Under the pieces are notes generated by a model, which worked only from the letters and a program-made list of their open reading frames with translations, searched no databases and had not been told where the DNA came from. The position numbers were made by a program, and so were the translations under genes. Below are positions 52,506 to 64,000 of a stretch of DNA of 64,000 nt, piece by piece. Within the stretch, counting starts at the first letter, position 1; each line of letters opens with the position of its first letter. The DNA comes from Catelliglobosispora koreensis DSM 44566 (GTDB taxonomy: Bacteria > Actinomycetota > Actinomycetes > Mycobacteriales > Micromonosporaceae), in NCBI RefSeq assembly GCF_000379685.1, contig NZ_KB903250.1, positions 649,487 through 713,486 of the forward strand, read 5' to 3'.

Positions 52506-52516
<11 letters not shown>
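51413..52516 (-). CDS. rlmB: 23S rRNA 2'-O-methyltransferase RlmB (TrmH/SpoU family)
   Basis: A 367-residue SPOUT methyltransferase that modifies a guanosine ribose in 23S rRNA. The first 125 residues are a basic Lys/Arg/Gly-rich extension, usual in actinobacteria. Then comes the L30e-like substrate-binding part (LLVGRNPVVEAMRAH) and the knotted SPOUT domain with motifs DPRNLGAVIRSAAAFG, VVGSEGRGLSRL and IPIGSEVESLNASVAAAI. ATG 52516 overlaps cysS by 11 bp, the conserved cysS-rlmB order. Confidence 0.95.
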
Positions 52517-53905
<1,389 letters not shown>

Positions 53906-53915
<10 letters not shown>

Positions 53916-54580
53916 CCTGCAAGGATACGCGGGAGCTCTATTAAGTTTTCGATGACCGCGTCTGGCCGCGTTTCACCCGGTACCAGCTGATTTCCTGGAT
54001 TGAGCCAGACCCCGCGCATGCCTGCGGCTTTGGGCCCCACGACGTCATTTTCGTAGTCGTCTCCGACATAGACGACCTGCTCTGGAGTCGCCCCGGCCGC
54101 CTCAAGCAGACCCTTGTAGAACAGCGGACTGGGCTTCTTTGGCACAACACCTTCGTCGTGGGCGTAGATCTCGAAGGCGAAGTAGCCCTCCAGCCCGCAC
54201 AGGTGGCTCAGGCTATTGCCGTTGGTGGCGTAACCCAGCTGATAGTCAGCCTTCAGCGAGGTGAGCGTCTCGACGACACCGGGGAAAGGCTTGGTGCTGC
54301 CCAGCCGCACGCTGAAGAAAAGCTCGGCGACCTCATCGATCTGGTGCTCCCGGCCCGCGCGAGCGAGGGAGTGCCTGAGGGCATGGGTCCGGATCACGCG
54401 AGCGTGCTTCTCCGGCATGATCTTCCAGTAATGACGGCCATCCTCGCGGAACACCTCAAAGGTCAGCGCGGGGTCATTCACGTGCTGAACCACGGCCTCG
54501 ATCGCCAGCTTCACCGCCGCCGACGTAGCAACCAGGGTTTCATCAGCATCGAAGGCAACGGTCGTGATCACGCTCCGCAC
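53906..54580 (-). CDS. HAD-family hydrolase
   Basis: A 224-residue phosphatase-type HAD protein. Motif I FDADETLV (Asp11, Asp13), motif II YATNGNS, Lys in VVPKKPSPLFY and motif IV YVGDDYENDV are all present, with a helical C1 cap (about 20-95). The order resembles YjjG-like and other nucleotide- or sugar-phosphate phosphatases. GTG 54580 has AAAGG upstream. It is co-transcribed with cysS and rlmB. Substrate unknown. Confidence 0.88.
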
Positions 54581-54594
54581 GATACCTTTGCCGC

Positions 54595-55192
54595 ATGGAC
54601 ACAGCCCAGACCCTTGATCGCGGGTTGAAGCTCTTGACGCTGGTCACCGATACGCCTGGCGGGGTGACTGTGACGGAGGCCGCATCCCGGCTGGGCGTGG
54701 GACGCGCGGTGATCTACCGGCTGGCGGCGACCTTGACCGAGCACGCGCTCGTGCGGCGCGACCCCGAAGGGCGGCTGCGGACCGGCCTCGGTTTGTTCCA
54801 CCTTGCCCGCCGCGCTCAGCCTCTGCTGGCCGAAGCGGCGCTTCCGCCCCTGCGGCGCCTGGCCGAACGCGTGGGCGCCACAGCGCACCTGACCCTGGCC
54901 GATGGCCTCGACGCCGTGGCCGTCGCAGTCGTCGAGCCGAGTTCGACGATGTTCCACGTCGCCTATCGCGTGGGCTCGCGGCACCCTGTTGACCGGGGCG
55001 CCGCTGGCCGCGCGCTGTCGCTCACCGAAGGCTGGGAGATCAGCGAAGGCGAATTGCAGTCAGGCGCCCACGGCTTGGCCGCACCCGTGCTCGGCGTTCC
55101 AGGTCTGGTGGCGAGCGTCGGCGTTATCGCATTGTCGCGTTTGGACGCTCCGACGGTCGGCCCACTGGTCCAGCAGGCCGCCGCCGCGATCG

Positions 55193-55209
<17 letters not shown>
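54595..55209 (+). CDS. Short IclR-family transcriptional regulator
   Basis: A 204-residue regulator, shorter than the usual 250 residues. The N-terminal winged helix ([20 protein letters not shown], then [18 protein letters not shown]) is clear. The effector domain keeps the [17 protein letters not shown] motif ([16 protein letters not shown]) but lacks part of the middle. It stands 14 bp from the divergent HAD gene and its 3' end overlaps the class I fumarase by 17 bp. Targets unknown; local genes or the glucarate operon are candidates. Confidence 0.85.
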
Positions 55210-56845
<1,636 letters not shown>

Positions 56846-56891
56846 GAGGAGCAAGCGTAACGCCGTTGTAAATCTTCTCGCTGGGCCCCCG

Positions 56892-58190
56892 CTAGTCCAC
56901 GAGCGCAACGTAACCGAGTTCACGCCGATCACTTAGCAGCACGCCGGTTCCGTCGAAGGCCGAGACGGTCGCCTCGCTGCGCAGTTCCGTGCGCACGCGC
57001 CCGGTCACGGCGTCGAGCATGGTGATCCGGTCCGGGGTGTGCTCAGAGATGATCACAGTCTTCGGGCCGATGACAGCCGAGACATCGGCTCCCGCCTTAC
57101 GGCTCCACAGCGCTTTGGCCTTGCCGAGCTGAAACGCGCTGACCTTACTCTTGTCCGCGCTCAGGACGACGGCGTAAACGCCGTTCGTGGCGAGCACTTT
57201 CTCGCCCGTCTCACACGTCAGGACTTCGCGGCCGTCGCCGGCGTCGAGCAGCGCTTCCCGCCCGTCCGGGCGCACGGCGAGCACGGCGTTGCCGCCAGAG
57301 ACCGGTTCCTTGGGCTGATCACACCCGGCACCCGAAAGTGTCCTGAGCTGATAGCCCGGCCTGCGCCAGACCTCCGCTCCCGAGACCCCGTCACGTCCCG
57401 TCAACGCGATCAGACAGGTGCCTTCACTGCGCGTCGCGATGCTGTGGACCACCCGTCCCCCGAGCACCGTGACTGACGTGAGCTTTCCGGGCTCGACCGC
57501 CGCGGTCACTCTGCCTTCGCTGGTTTCCACGAGGTGCAGCCGCCCGTCGATGGGAAAGGCGAGCAGAGGTGGCATGGGCTGCAGCTGGCTGTTGAGCTCA
57601 ATGCGCTCGGGCGAAAACGTCGCGCCGAGGCCAAGTTTCGGATTGTCGGCGAAGAGCACGAAGCCAATGCCGGGCAGCCCGGCACGCCAGAGAACATCAC
57701 CACTGGCTGGCTCGCGTGCCTGCACTTCACAGTCCTGTGACGACCGGCAGGACACGTCGAGCATGGCGTTGGTGAAACTCCAGACCGCGGATGCCTTGTC
57801 GTCCTTGCGCAGCACCATTCCCGTGGCCGCGTCGCGCACCTCGTAACCCTTCTTGAGCAGGGTTCCCGAGACGACAACCGTCCGGCCTGGAGGGCCCGCT
57901 ATCGCCGCCCAATCGGCCTTCGTCTCCCACACCCGCCGCCCGCTCGCACGCTGGCGCACCTCAACTGACTCACGTTGCTCAACGACAACAAAGCGATCGA
58001 GCAGGGTGACCGTCGTTGGTACTCCCCCGAGGCGCTCCTGCCAATGCACCGCGGGTTCGGCGAGCGGACGGCTCCTGGTCATCCAATCCCAAAGTCCCGG
58101 GAACGGATTCCAGAGTCCGGTGGTGACAAGCAGGGTCATGGCCGCGACGACGGCTACGAGCCAGCCTGTGCCCGCCTTGGCCTGAACCAT
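56892..58190 (-). CDS. Membrane-anchored PQQ-like beta-propeller protein
   Basis: A 432-residue protein with one N-terminal helix (about 9-28) and a beta-propeller built of repeats such as [34 protein letters not shown] and [11 protein letters not shown]. Four Cys may form extracytoplasmic disulphides. No catalytic residues are seen; it could be a scaffold or sensor. It resembles the 62385 gene in layout. It stands 16 bp downstream of the AsnC regulator and 46 bp before the fumarase start, on the same strand. Confidence 0.8.
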   Translation of the reverse strand: MVQAKAGTGWLVAVVAAMTLLVTTGLWNPFPGLWDWMTRSRPLAEPAVHWQERLGGVPTTVTLLDRFVVVEQRESVEVRQRASGRRVWETKADWAAIAGPPGRTVVVSGTLLKKGYEVRDAATGMVLRKDDKASAVWSFTNAMLDVSCRSSQDCEVQAREPASGDVLWRAGLPGIGFVLFADNPKLGLGATFSPERIELNSQLQPMPPLLAFPIDGRLHLVETSEGRVTAAVEPGKLTSVTVLGGRVVHSIATRSEGTCLIALTGRDGVSGAEVWRRPGYQLRTLSGAGCDQPKEPVSGGNAVLAVRPDGREALLDAGDGREVLTCETGEKVLATNGVYAVVLSADKSKVSAFQLGKAKALWSRKAGADVSAVIGPKTVIISEHTPDRITMLDAVTGRVRTELRSEATVSAFDGTGVLLSDRRELGYVALVD

Positions 58191-58206
58191 CCAAGCAGGA
58201 TAGCGC

Positions 58207-59928
<1,722 letters not shown>

Positions 59929-59958
59929 TCATTGCTGGCTCATGGAAAGATGACGCCC

Positions 59959-60537
59959 GTGAGCTACCCATCCCCTCCGCCTACGTCACCCTGGCGGCCG
60001 GCACCCCCGCCGGCCGCCCCCAACGGCCAGCCCTTGGCCGACTTTGGCAACCGTGCGCTCGCGTTCATCATCGATTACGCGATCTATTACGGGGTCTACC
60101 TCGTGCTGACGCTGCCGTTCCTCATCTGGTGGATGTTCGTCATGTTCGAGGAGATGAACGCGGCAGCCGCGAAGACTCACGTTGACTCGGCGGCCTTCCC
60201 GTTTGATTTCTCGCGGTTCTGGCTTCCGTTCCTCGCCTACTTCGCGGCCTCCATCCTTGTCTCACTGGGCTTCACGTATCTCTACTTCGTGGAATACCAG
60301 CTGCGTAAGGGACAGACGATCGGCAAACGGGTCATGGGCTCGCGCATCATCCCGGTCGACCCCAACGCCACGTTGACTCGCGCTCACCTGGTCAAACGGT
60401 GGGCTGTCGAGTGGGTCGCCGCTTCCTTCGTACCGTTCCTGATATGGATCGATGGTCTTTGGCAACTGTGGGATAAGCCCTTGCAGCAATGCCTACATGA
60501 CAAGGCGGCCGGCACCGTCGTGGTGAAGGCCGGTTAA
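59959..60537 (+). CDS. RDD-family membrane protein
   Basis: A 192-residue protein with a Pro-rich start and three or four helices of the RDD domain (DFGNRALAFIIDYAIYYG with the Arg-Asp-Asp-like signature, then RKGQTIGKRVMGSRIIPVD and a C-terminal QQCLHDKAAGTVVVK). GTG 59959 is chosen because GGAAAG lies nine bases upstream; ATG 59950 is too near it. RDD proteins are poorly defined; some affect membrane or cation tolerance. The next gene, 8 bp on, is a related protein. Confidence 0.85.
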   Translation: MSYPSPPPTSPWRPAPPPAAPNGQPLADFGNRALAFIIDYAIYYGVYLVLTLPFLIWWMFVMFEEMNAAAAKTHVDSAAFPFDFSRFWLPFLAYFAASILVSLGFTYLYFVEYQLRKGQTIGKRVMGSRIIPVDPNATLTRAHLVKRWAVEWVAASFVPFLIWIDGLWQLWDKPLQQCLHDKAAGTVVVKAG

Positions 60538-60545
60538 ATATCTCC

Positions 60546-61295
60546 ATGACGATCAGCCCCGGGTGGTACCAGGATCCGGCCGAGCCAAATACCCAGCGCT
60601 ACTGGGACGGGGCCGGCTGGATTGGCGCACCCATCCCCAAGGATGTGCCACCACCCCCGGGGCCACCGCCGCAAATCATCGCTAGCCCGGGCGGTCCGCC
60701 TCGCCCCGGGCAGCGGCCGCCCACCCGTCTTCCGGCTGGCCCACCGATCCGCCCGCACGGTCTGGCGCTGGCGTCACCAGGCGCCCGCATGCTCGCACGG
60801 CTGATCGATATTGGCGTCGTGGTGCTGCTGAACGCCCTGATCAACGGCTGGTTCATCTACAAGTGGTTCCAGACGCTGATCCCGCTCATGCGCACCGTTC
60901 TCACGACCGGCGACCCGCTGCCCGAGGCCCGCACAGGCGAACTCGACACCCTGTCCATCATCATTACGCTGCTTGGACTGGCCCTCTGGTTTGCCTACGA
61001 AGTGCCCTCAACTGCCCAATCTGGACAGACATTGGGTAAACGGTTGATGCGCATTAAGGTGGTACGAGCGGAAAGCCTTGAGCCCATTGGCATGCTCCGG
61101 TCCTGGCGCCGATGGAATCCGATGGCATTGCCGCTGCTTTTCCTGTTTTTCTGTGGACCGTTCGTTTTCATAGCCCAGATACTTGATGTGATGTTCGTTG
61201 CCATCGACTCCACCCAGCGGATGGCCTGGCACGATCGATCCGCGGGCACCTTCGTGGTGCAACTTCCGGGCTCGCCCGGCAAGAAAGGACACTAG
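60546..61295 (+). CDS. DUF2510-RDD family membrane protein
   Basis: A 249-residue protein. Residues 5-28 form a DUF2510 module (PGWYQDPAEPNTQRYWDGAGW), followed by a Pro/Gly-rich linker (30-75) and an RDD domain (MLARLIDIGVVVLLNALI, GQTLGKRLMRIKVVRAES, MAWHDRSAGTFVV). DUF2510 is a short actinobacterial module commonly placed on the cytoplasmic end of membrane proteins. It is closely linked to the previous RDD gene and to the aminotransferase gene, which starts 4 bp later. Confidence 0.9.
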   Translation: MTISPGWYQDPAEPNTQRYWDGAGWIGAPIPKDVPPPPGPPPQIIASPGGPPRPGQRPPTRLPAGPPIRPHGLALASPGARMLARLIDIGVVVLLNALINGWFIYKWFQTLIPLMRTVLTTGDPLPEARTGELDTLSIIITLLGLALWFAYEVPSTAQSGQTLGKRLMRIKVVRAESLEPIGMLRSWRRWNPMALPLLFLFFCGPFVFIAQILDVMFVAIDSTQRMAWHDRSAGTFVVQLPGSPGKKGH

Positions 61296-61299
61296 AACC

Positions 61300-62385
61300 A
61301 TGGGAACCAGGAGCCTCACCCGTCCCGACCTGGCCGCGTTACCCAACTACGTGCCTGGGCGGTCCGTGCCCGGCGCGATCAAGCTGGCAAGTAACGAGGT
61401 GCCATTCGGTCCGCTGCCTGGCGTGGTCGAAGCCCTGACGGAAGCCGCCAACGGTGTCCACCGCTACCCCGACATGGGCGTCGCCGCCCTGCGCGACAAG
61501 ATCGCCGATCGCCTGGGCGTCGCGGCTAACCGCGTCGTCACCGGTTGCGGCTCGGTCGCGCTGGCTGAGCACCTCGTGCGGACGGCCTGCGTGCCTGGCG
61601 ACCACCTGCTCTACTCCTGGCGTTCGTTTGAGGCCTACCCGATCATCGCCTCGACCACCGGCGCCACCTCGATCAAGGTGCCCAACACGGCATCGCACGA
61701 GCACGACCTCAAGGCCATGGCCGCGGCGATCACCCCGCATACCCGCATGATTCTGGTGTGCAACCCCAATAATCCGACGGGTACGAGTGTCCGCCGCGCC
61801 GAGCTCGATGAGTTCCTGGCAGCGGTGCCTGACGACATCATCGTGGTGCTCGACGAGGCCTACCGGGAGTTCGTCACTGATCCCGAGGTCACCGACGGGC
61901 TTGAGACCTACGGAGACCGCCCCAACGTCGTCGTCCTGCGGACCCTCAGCAAGGCCTGGGGCCTGGCAGGGCTGCGCATCGGATACCTCGTGGCACAGCC
62001 TGACGTCGCCGACGCGATCCGCAAAGTCGTGACACCGTTCTCGACCAACGCCCTGGCTCAAAGCGCCGCTATGGCGGCGCTTGACGCCGAAGCGGAGATG
62101 CGCCGCCGTTGCGACATCATCATCAGCGAACGTGAGCGCGTGCAGTCCATCGTGACCAAGTGGCTCCCTGACGTTCCGGCCAGCCAAGCCAACTTCATCT
62201 GGCTGCCCCTGGGCGCACGGGCCGTTGAGTTCGGCCAGGCTTGTGAGAGCCACGGTGTGATCGTGCGGCCGTTCGCGGGCGACGGCGTGCGCGTCACGAT
62301 TGGCACGCCTGAAGAAAACGATGCTTTCCTCGCAGCGGCCGAGAGGTATCTCGGCCCTGAAGCCGACCAAAGTCACTCGAGCTGA
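61300..62385 (+). CDS. HisC-like aminotransferase, probable aromatic amino acid aminotransferase
   Basis: A 361-residue class I/II PLP enzyme. PLP Lys218 lies in TLSKAWGLAGLRIGY; NPNNPTGT and VVLDEAYREF are also present. It matches histidinol-phosphate aminotransferases and the closely related actinobacterial phenylalanine/aromatic aminotransferase (Pat). Location with hpd and away from any his gene favours transamination of tyrosine or phenylalanine to the aryl-pyruvate. ATG 61300 gives the standard length. Its TGA shares a base with the next ATG. Confidence 0.88.
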   Translation: MGTRSLTRPDLAALPNYVPGRSVPGAIKLASNEVPFGPLPGVVEALTEAANGVHRYPDMGVAALRDKIADRLGVAANRVVTGCGSVALAEHLVRTACVPGDHLLYSWRSFEAYPIIASTTGATSIKVPNTASHEHDLKAMAAAITPHTRMILVCNPNNPTGTSVRRAELDEFLAAVPDDIIVVLDEAYREFVTDPEVTDGLETYGDRPNVVVLRTLSKAWGLAGLRIGYLVAQPDVADAIRKVVTPFSTNALAQSAAMAALDAEAEMRRRCDIIISERERVQSIVTKWLPDVPASQANFIWLPLGARAVEFGQACESHGVIVRPFAGDGVRVTIGTPEENDAFLAAAERYLGPEADQSHSS

Positions 62386-63644
62386 TGACAGAACGCGGTC
62401 TATCCCGCCGGGTCCGAGTCGCCCTAGCCGGAGTCGTCACCGGGGCTTTGCTTGCTGCGGTTGGCGTCACGGTCTGGCGAGTCCTGCGCCCGGCAGACGT
62501 GTCCACTCCAGCCATCACGCCCTATCCACAGTCCGAAACAGACACTGTCGGGCCGGGTAAGCGCGGAGTCTTTGTCGCCGCACCACTTATCGTCGACGAC
62601 CGCATCCGCATCTTCGCCAAGAAGCGCGAGGTGTGGGCTGACGGTCCACCGTCCTATCACTACGAACGAAGCGCCTACTGGGCTTACCGTCGCTGGCCGG
62701 CTCAACTCACCGGCGTCGTCGTGGCCGAGTCACCACGCTCCATCGTTGTCACGTCATGGTCTGACGGTGTGCTCGTGGGCATCGATGCCAAGACTGGCAA
62801 GGTTGTCTGGCGGGTCGAAGGCGAAGTGCTCGCTGACGAATACACCGGCCGCCGCACGGGTGCTGACACCGTTTATAGCCCGCCCGGTCTATTCACGACA
62901 GACACGAGCATCATCACGGTTGGCGCTGAAACGATCCGTGCCTACTCGACCGAAGGCACACGCCTGTGGCAGATCGACAACCCGGTCAACGCCCAGTGCC
63001 GCGGTGAAGAGTTCGCGACCTCTGAGCAGATCTACCTCCTCGACACGTGCACGCAGACGGTCCGGCGCATCGACACCCACAGTGGCAACGCGCAAACACC
63101 CCTTGGCACATCAGTGAAGTCAGTAGAGCCCATCTCCTGCGCGACCGTCACCTCACTGTGCCGTGCCGTGCGCTTAACCTCCACGGACGGCACCCACACC
63201 GGCTGGCTCCTGACGGAATCTCAACCGATCGAGTCAGCCCCCTTGGCACAACCCGGAGCTCTGCTAGCCCGCGACGTCGCCATCGTGCCCAACGACCCGA
63301 AGAAGCTCACCGAGCTAACGGGACAAGACCCGAGAACCGGCAACGTCATCTGGCACTGGACCGCACCAGCACCGTCAACACTGCTCGCGACAAGTGGCGA
63401 ACGCGTCATCGTGCTCGTGAGCGGCCGCGTCCTGGCCACCGTCAACGGACTCGACGGCAGCGATATGGCCCGCTCAGGCATCAACCTCTTGCACGAGCCG
63501 GAAACCCCATACGAAGCCCGCATCACTTACGCGACAAACCAATATGTCGTCATAGAGCGAATCAACCCGGACGTCATCGAGGAAGATTCGACCGACGATG
63601 CTTATTACTTCACTCACCGGCCCGTCCTTATCGCTATTAGCTAA
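62385..63644 (+). CDS. Membrane-anchored PQQ-like beta-propeller protein
   Basis: A 419-residue protein with an N-terminal helix (about 10-33) and propeller repeats (KTGKVVWRVEGEV, EGTRLWQIDNPV, RTGNVIWHWTAP) with four central Cys. It is translationally coupled to the aminotransferase gene. No enzymatic motif is visible. Same architecture as the 56892 gene, although sequence similarity is low. It ends just before the rRNA-operon terminator. Confidence 0.8.
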   Translation: MTERGLSRRVRVALAGVVTGALLAAVGVTVWRVLRPADVSTPAITPYPQSETDTVGPGKRGVFVAAPLIVDDRIRIFAKKREVWADGPPSYHYERSAYWAYRRWPAQLTGVVVAESPRSIVVTSWSDGVLVGIDAKTGKVVWRVEGEVLADEYTGRRTGADTVYSPPGLFTTDTSIITVGAETIRAYSTEGTRLWQIDNPVNAQCRGEEFATSEQIYLLDTCTQTVRRIDTHSGNAQTPLGTSVKSVEPISCATVTSLCRAVRLTSTDGTHTGWLLTESQPIESAPLAQPGALLARDVAIVPNDPKKLTELTGQDPRTGNVIWHWTAPAPSTLLATSGERVIVLVSGRVLATVNGLDGSDMARSGINLLHEPETPYEARITYATNQYVVIERINPDVIEEDSTDDAYYFTHRPVLIAIS

Positions 63645-63669
63645 GCAATTCGAATTGGCAGGGAAATAC

Positions 63670-63703
63670 AAATATGGCCAGCCCGTGTGGGCTGGCCATA
63701 TTT
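63670..63703. terminator. rRNA operon terminator
   Basis: A perfect 15-bp stem (63670-63684 with 63689-63703) and loop gtgt, 10 bp past the 5S 3' end on the minus strand and 26 bp past the propeller stop on the plus strand. T-rich sequence follows on the minus strand. Confidence 0.92.
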
Positions 63704-63712
63704 GAAGTATTG

Positions 63713-63829
63713 TCCGGCGGTGTCCTACTCTCCCACACCATCGCTAGTGCAGTACCATCGGCGCTGGCAGGCTTAGCTTCCAGGTTCGGAATGTGGCTGG
63801 GCGTTTCCCTGCCGCTATAACCGCCGAAA
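63713..63829 (-). rRNA. rrf: 5S ribosomal RNA
   Basis: About 117 nt. On the minus strand it begins TTTCGGCGGTTATAGCGGCA, contains GGGAAACGCCC, TTCCGAACCTGGAAGCTAAG and CTGCCAGCGCCGATGGTACT, and ends AGTAGGACACCGCCGGA. The ends pair as helix I. Exact termini are uncertain by 1-3 bases. Confidence 0.96.
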
Positions 63830-63922
63830 CTCTATGAACTTGCTGTTTCCCTTTTGCGGGGGTTGTTTGCAAGTTGTGATGTGCAAAGTGGACGCGTGCA
63901 GGGCATATGTTTTCTGCTGTGG

Positions 63923-64000
63923 TGTGTTGAAGTCCTCGGCCGGTTAGTACCAGTCACCTGAACCCATTGCTGGGCTTACAGTTCTGGCCTATCTACCCAG
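63923..64000 (-). rRNA. rrl: 23S ribosomal RNA, 3' end (partial)
   Basis: The minus strand reads CTGGGTAGATAGGCCAGAAC, then GGGTTCAGGTGACTGGTACT and AACCGGCCGAGGACTT, the conserved end of bacterial 23S rRNA. The gene continues beyond the window edge. A spacer of about 93 bp without a tRNA separates it from 5S. Confidence 0.95.

Noticed and set aside
63830..63922. tRNA in the 23S-5S spacer
   Set aside because: About 93 bp with no cloverleaf or acceptor-stem pairing found.

Overview
The window is a dense, high-GC stretch of an actinomycete-type chromosome with frequent GTG starts, many 4-bp ATGA/GTGA overlaps and very short intergenic gaps. Lineage markers are an XRE/DUF5753 plus DUF397 pair, a GroEL ending in Asp-Met-Asp-Phe under CIRCE operators, a DUF3263 protein, DUF2510/RDD and DUF4032 proteins, an orphan MsiK-type sugar ATPase and an actinobacterial 5S rRNA. 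A Pseudonocardiales- or Streptomyces-like genome fits; the genus cannot be fixed from the sequence alone. I see no insertion sequence, phage or CRISPR array.

Layout. 0-8 kb: an FAD-linked oxidase, glycerol-3-phosphate dehydrogenase (glpD), a polytopic membrane protein fused to a subtilisin domain, a two-domain GNAT and a sugar porter. 8-13.4 kb: the XRE/DUF397 pair, a small Cys/Trp protein, groEL with two CIRCE sites, a six-helix membrane protein, a cold-shock protein and a class A beta-lactamase-like protein. 13.4-17.2 kb: paaN facing a group of three small membrane proteins and a TetR regulator, with two near-identical palindromic operators between them. 17.2-20.8 kb: two tandem 339-residue GNAT paralogues and thrC behind a SAM-I riboswitch. 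21-27 kb: two ABC exporters; in one the ATPase is fused to an extracytoplasmic alpha/beta hydrolase.

27-33 kb is a tightly coupled amino-sugar operon: a divergent DeoR regulator, then SIS deaminase/isomerase, ROK kinase with a histone-like Lys/Ala tail, GlcNAc/GalNAc-6-P deacetylase, PfkB kinase and class II aldolase. Together they describe a complete intracellular route from an N-acetylhexosamine (best fit GalNAc) to triose phosphates; no transporter is linked. 33-44 kb encodes surface and membrane functions: a secreted multi-beta-sandwich protein, an APC permease, PAP2, a trypsin-like protease, DUF4032, a PLA2-like protein, an RCK-type channel protein and a secreted Gly-Gly-Leu-Thr / Leu-Pro-Val-Val-Gly repeat protein. 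MsiK follows at 44 kb and could energise sugar importers encoded elsewhere.

45-50 kb: tRNA-Thr, a small anchored protein, then a D-glucarate/galactarate operon (kdgD, gudD, an uncharacterised Cys/His-rich protein and a short semialdehyde dehydrogenase). 50-58.7 kb: fumC, rlmB, cysS, a HAD phosphatase, a short IclR regulator, a second (class I, Fe-S) fumarase, a beta-propeller protein and an AsnC regulator. 58.8-63.6 kb: hpd, two RDD membrane proteins, an aromatic-type aminotransferase and another propeller protein. The right end holds the tail of an rRNA operon on the minus strand: a terminator, 5S, and the 3' end of 23S running out of the window.

The most distinctive items are the ROK kinase with its duplicated histone-like tail inside the amino-sugar operon, the hydrolase-ABC fusion, the membrane-subtilase fusion, the RCK channel with a non-canonical pore, the GGLTGG/LPVVG secreted protein, the SAM-I switch whose P1 helix covers the thrC Shine-Dalgarno, and the unknown protein in the glucarate operon.
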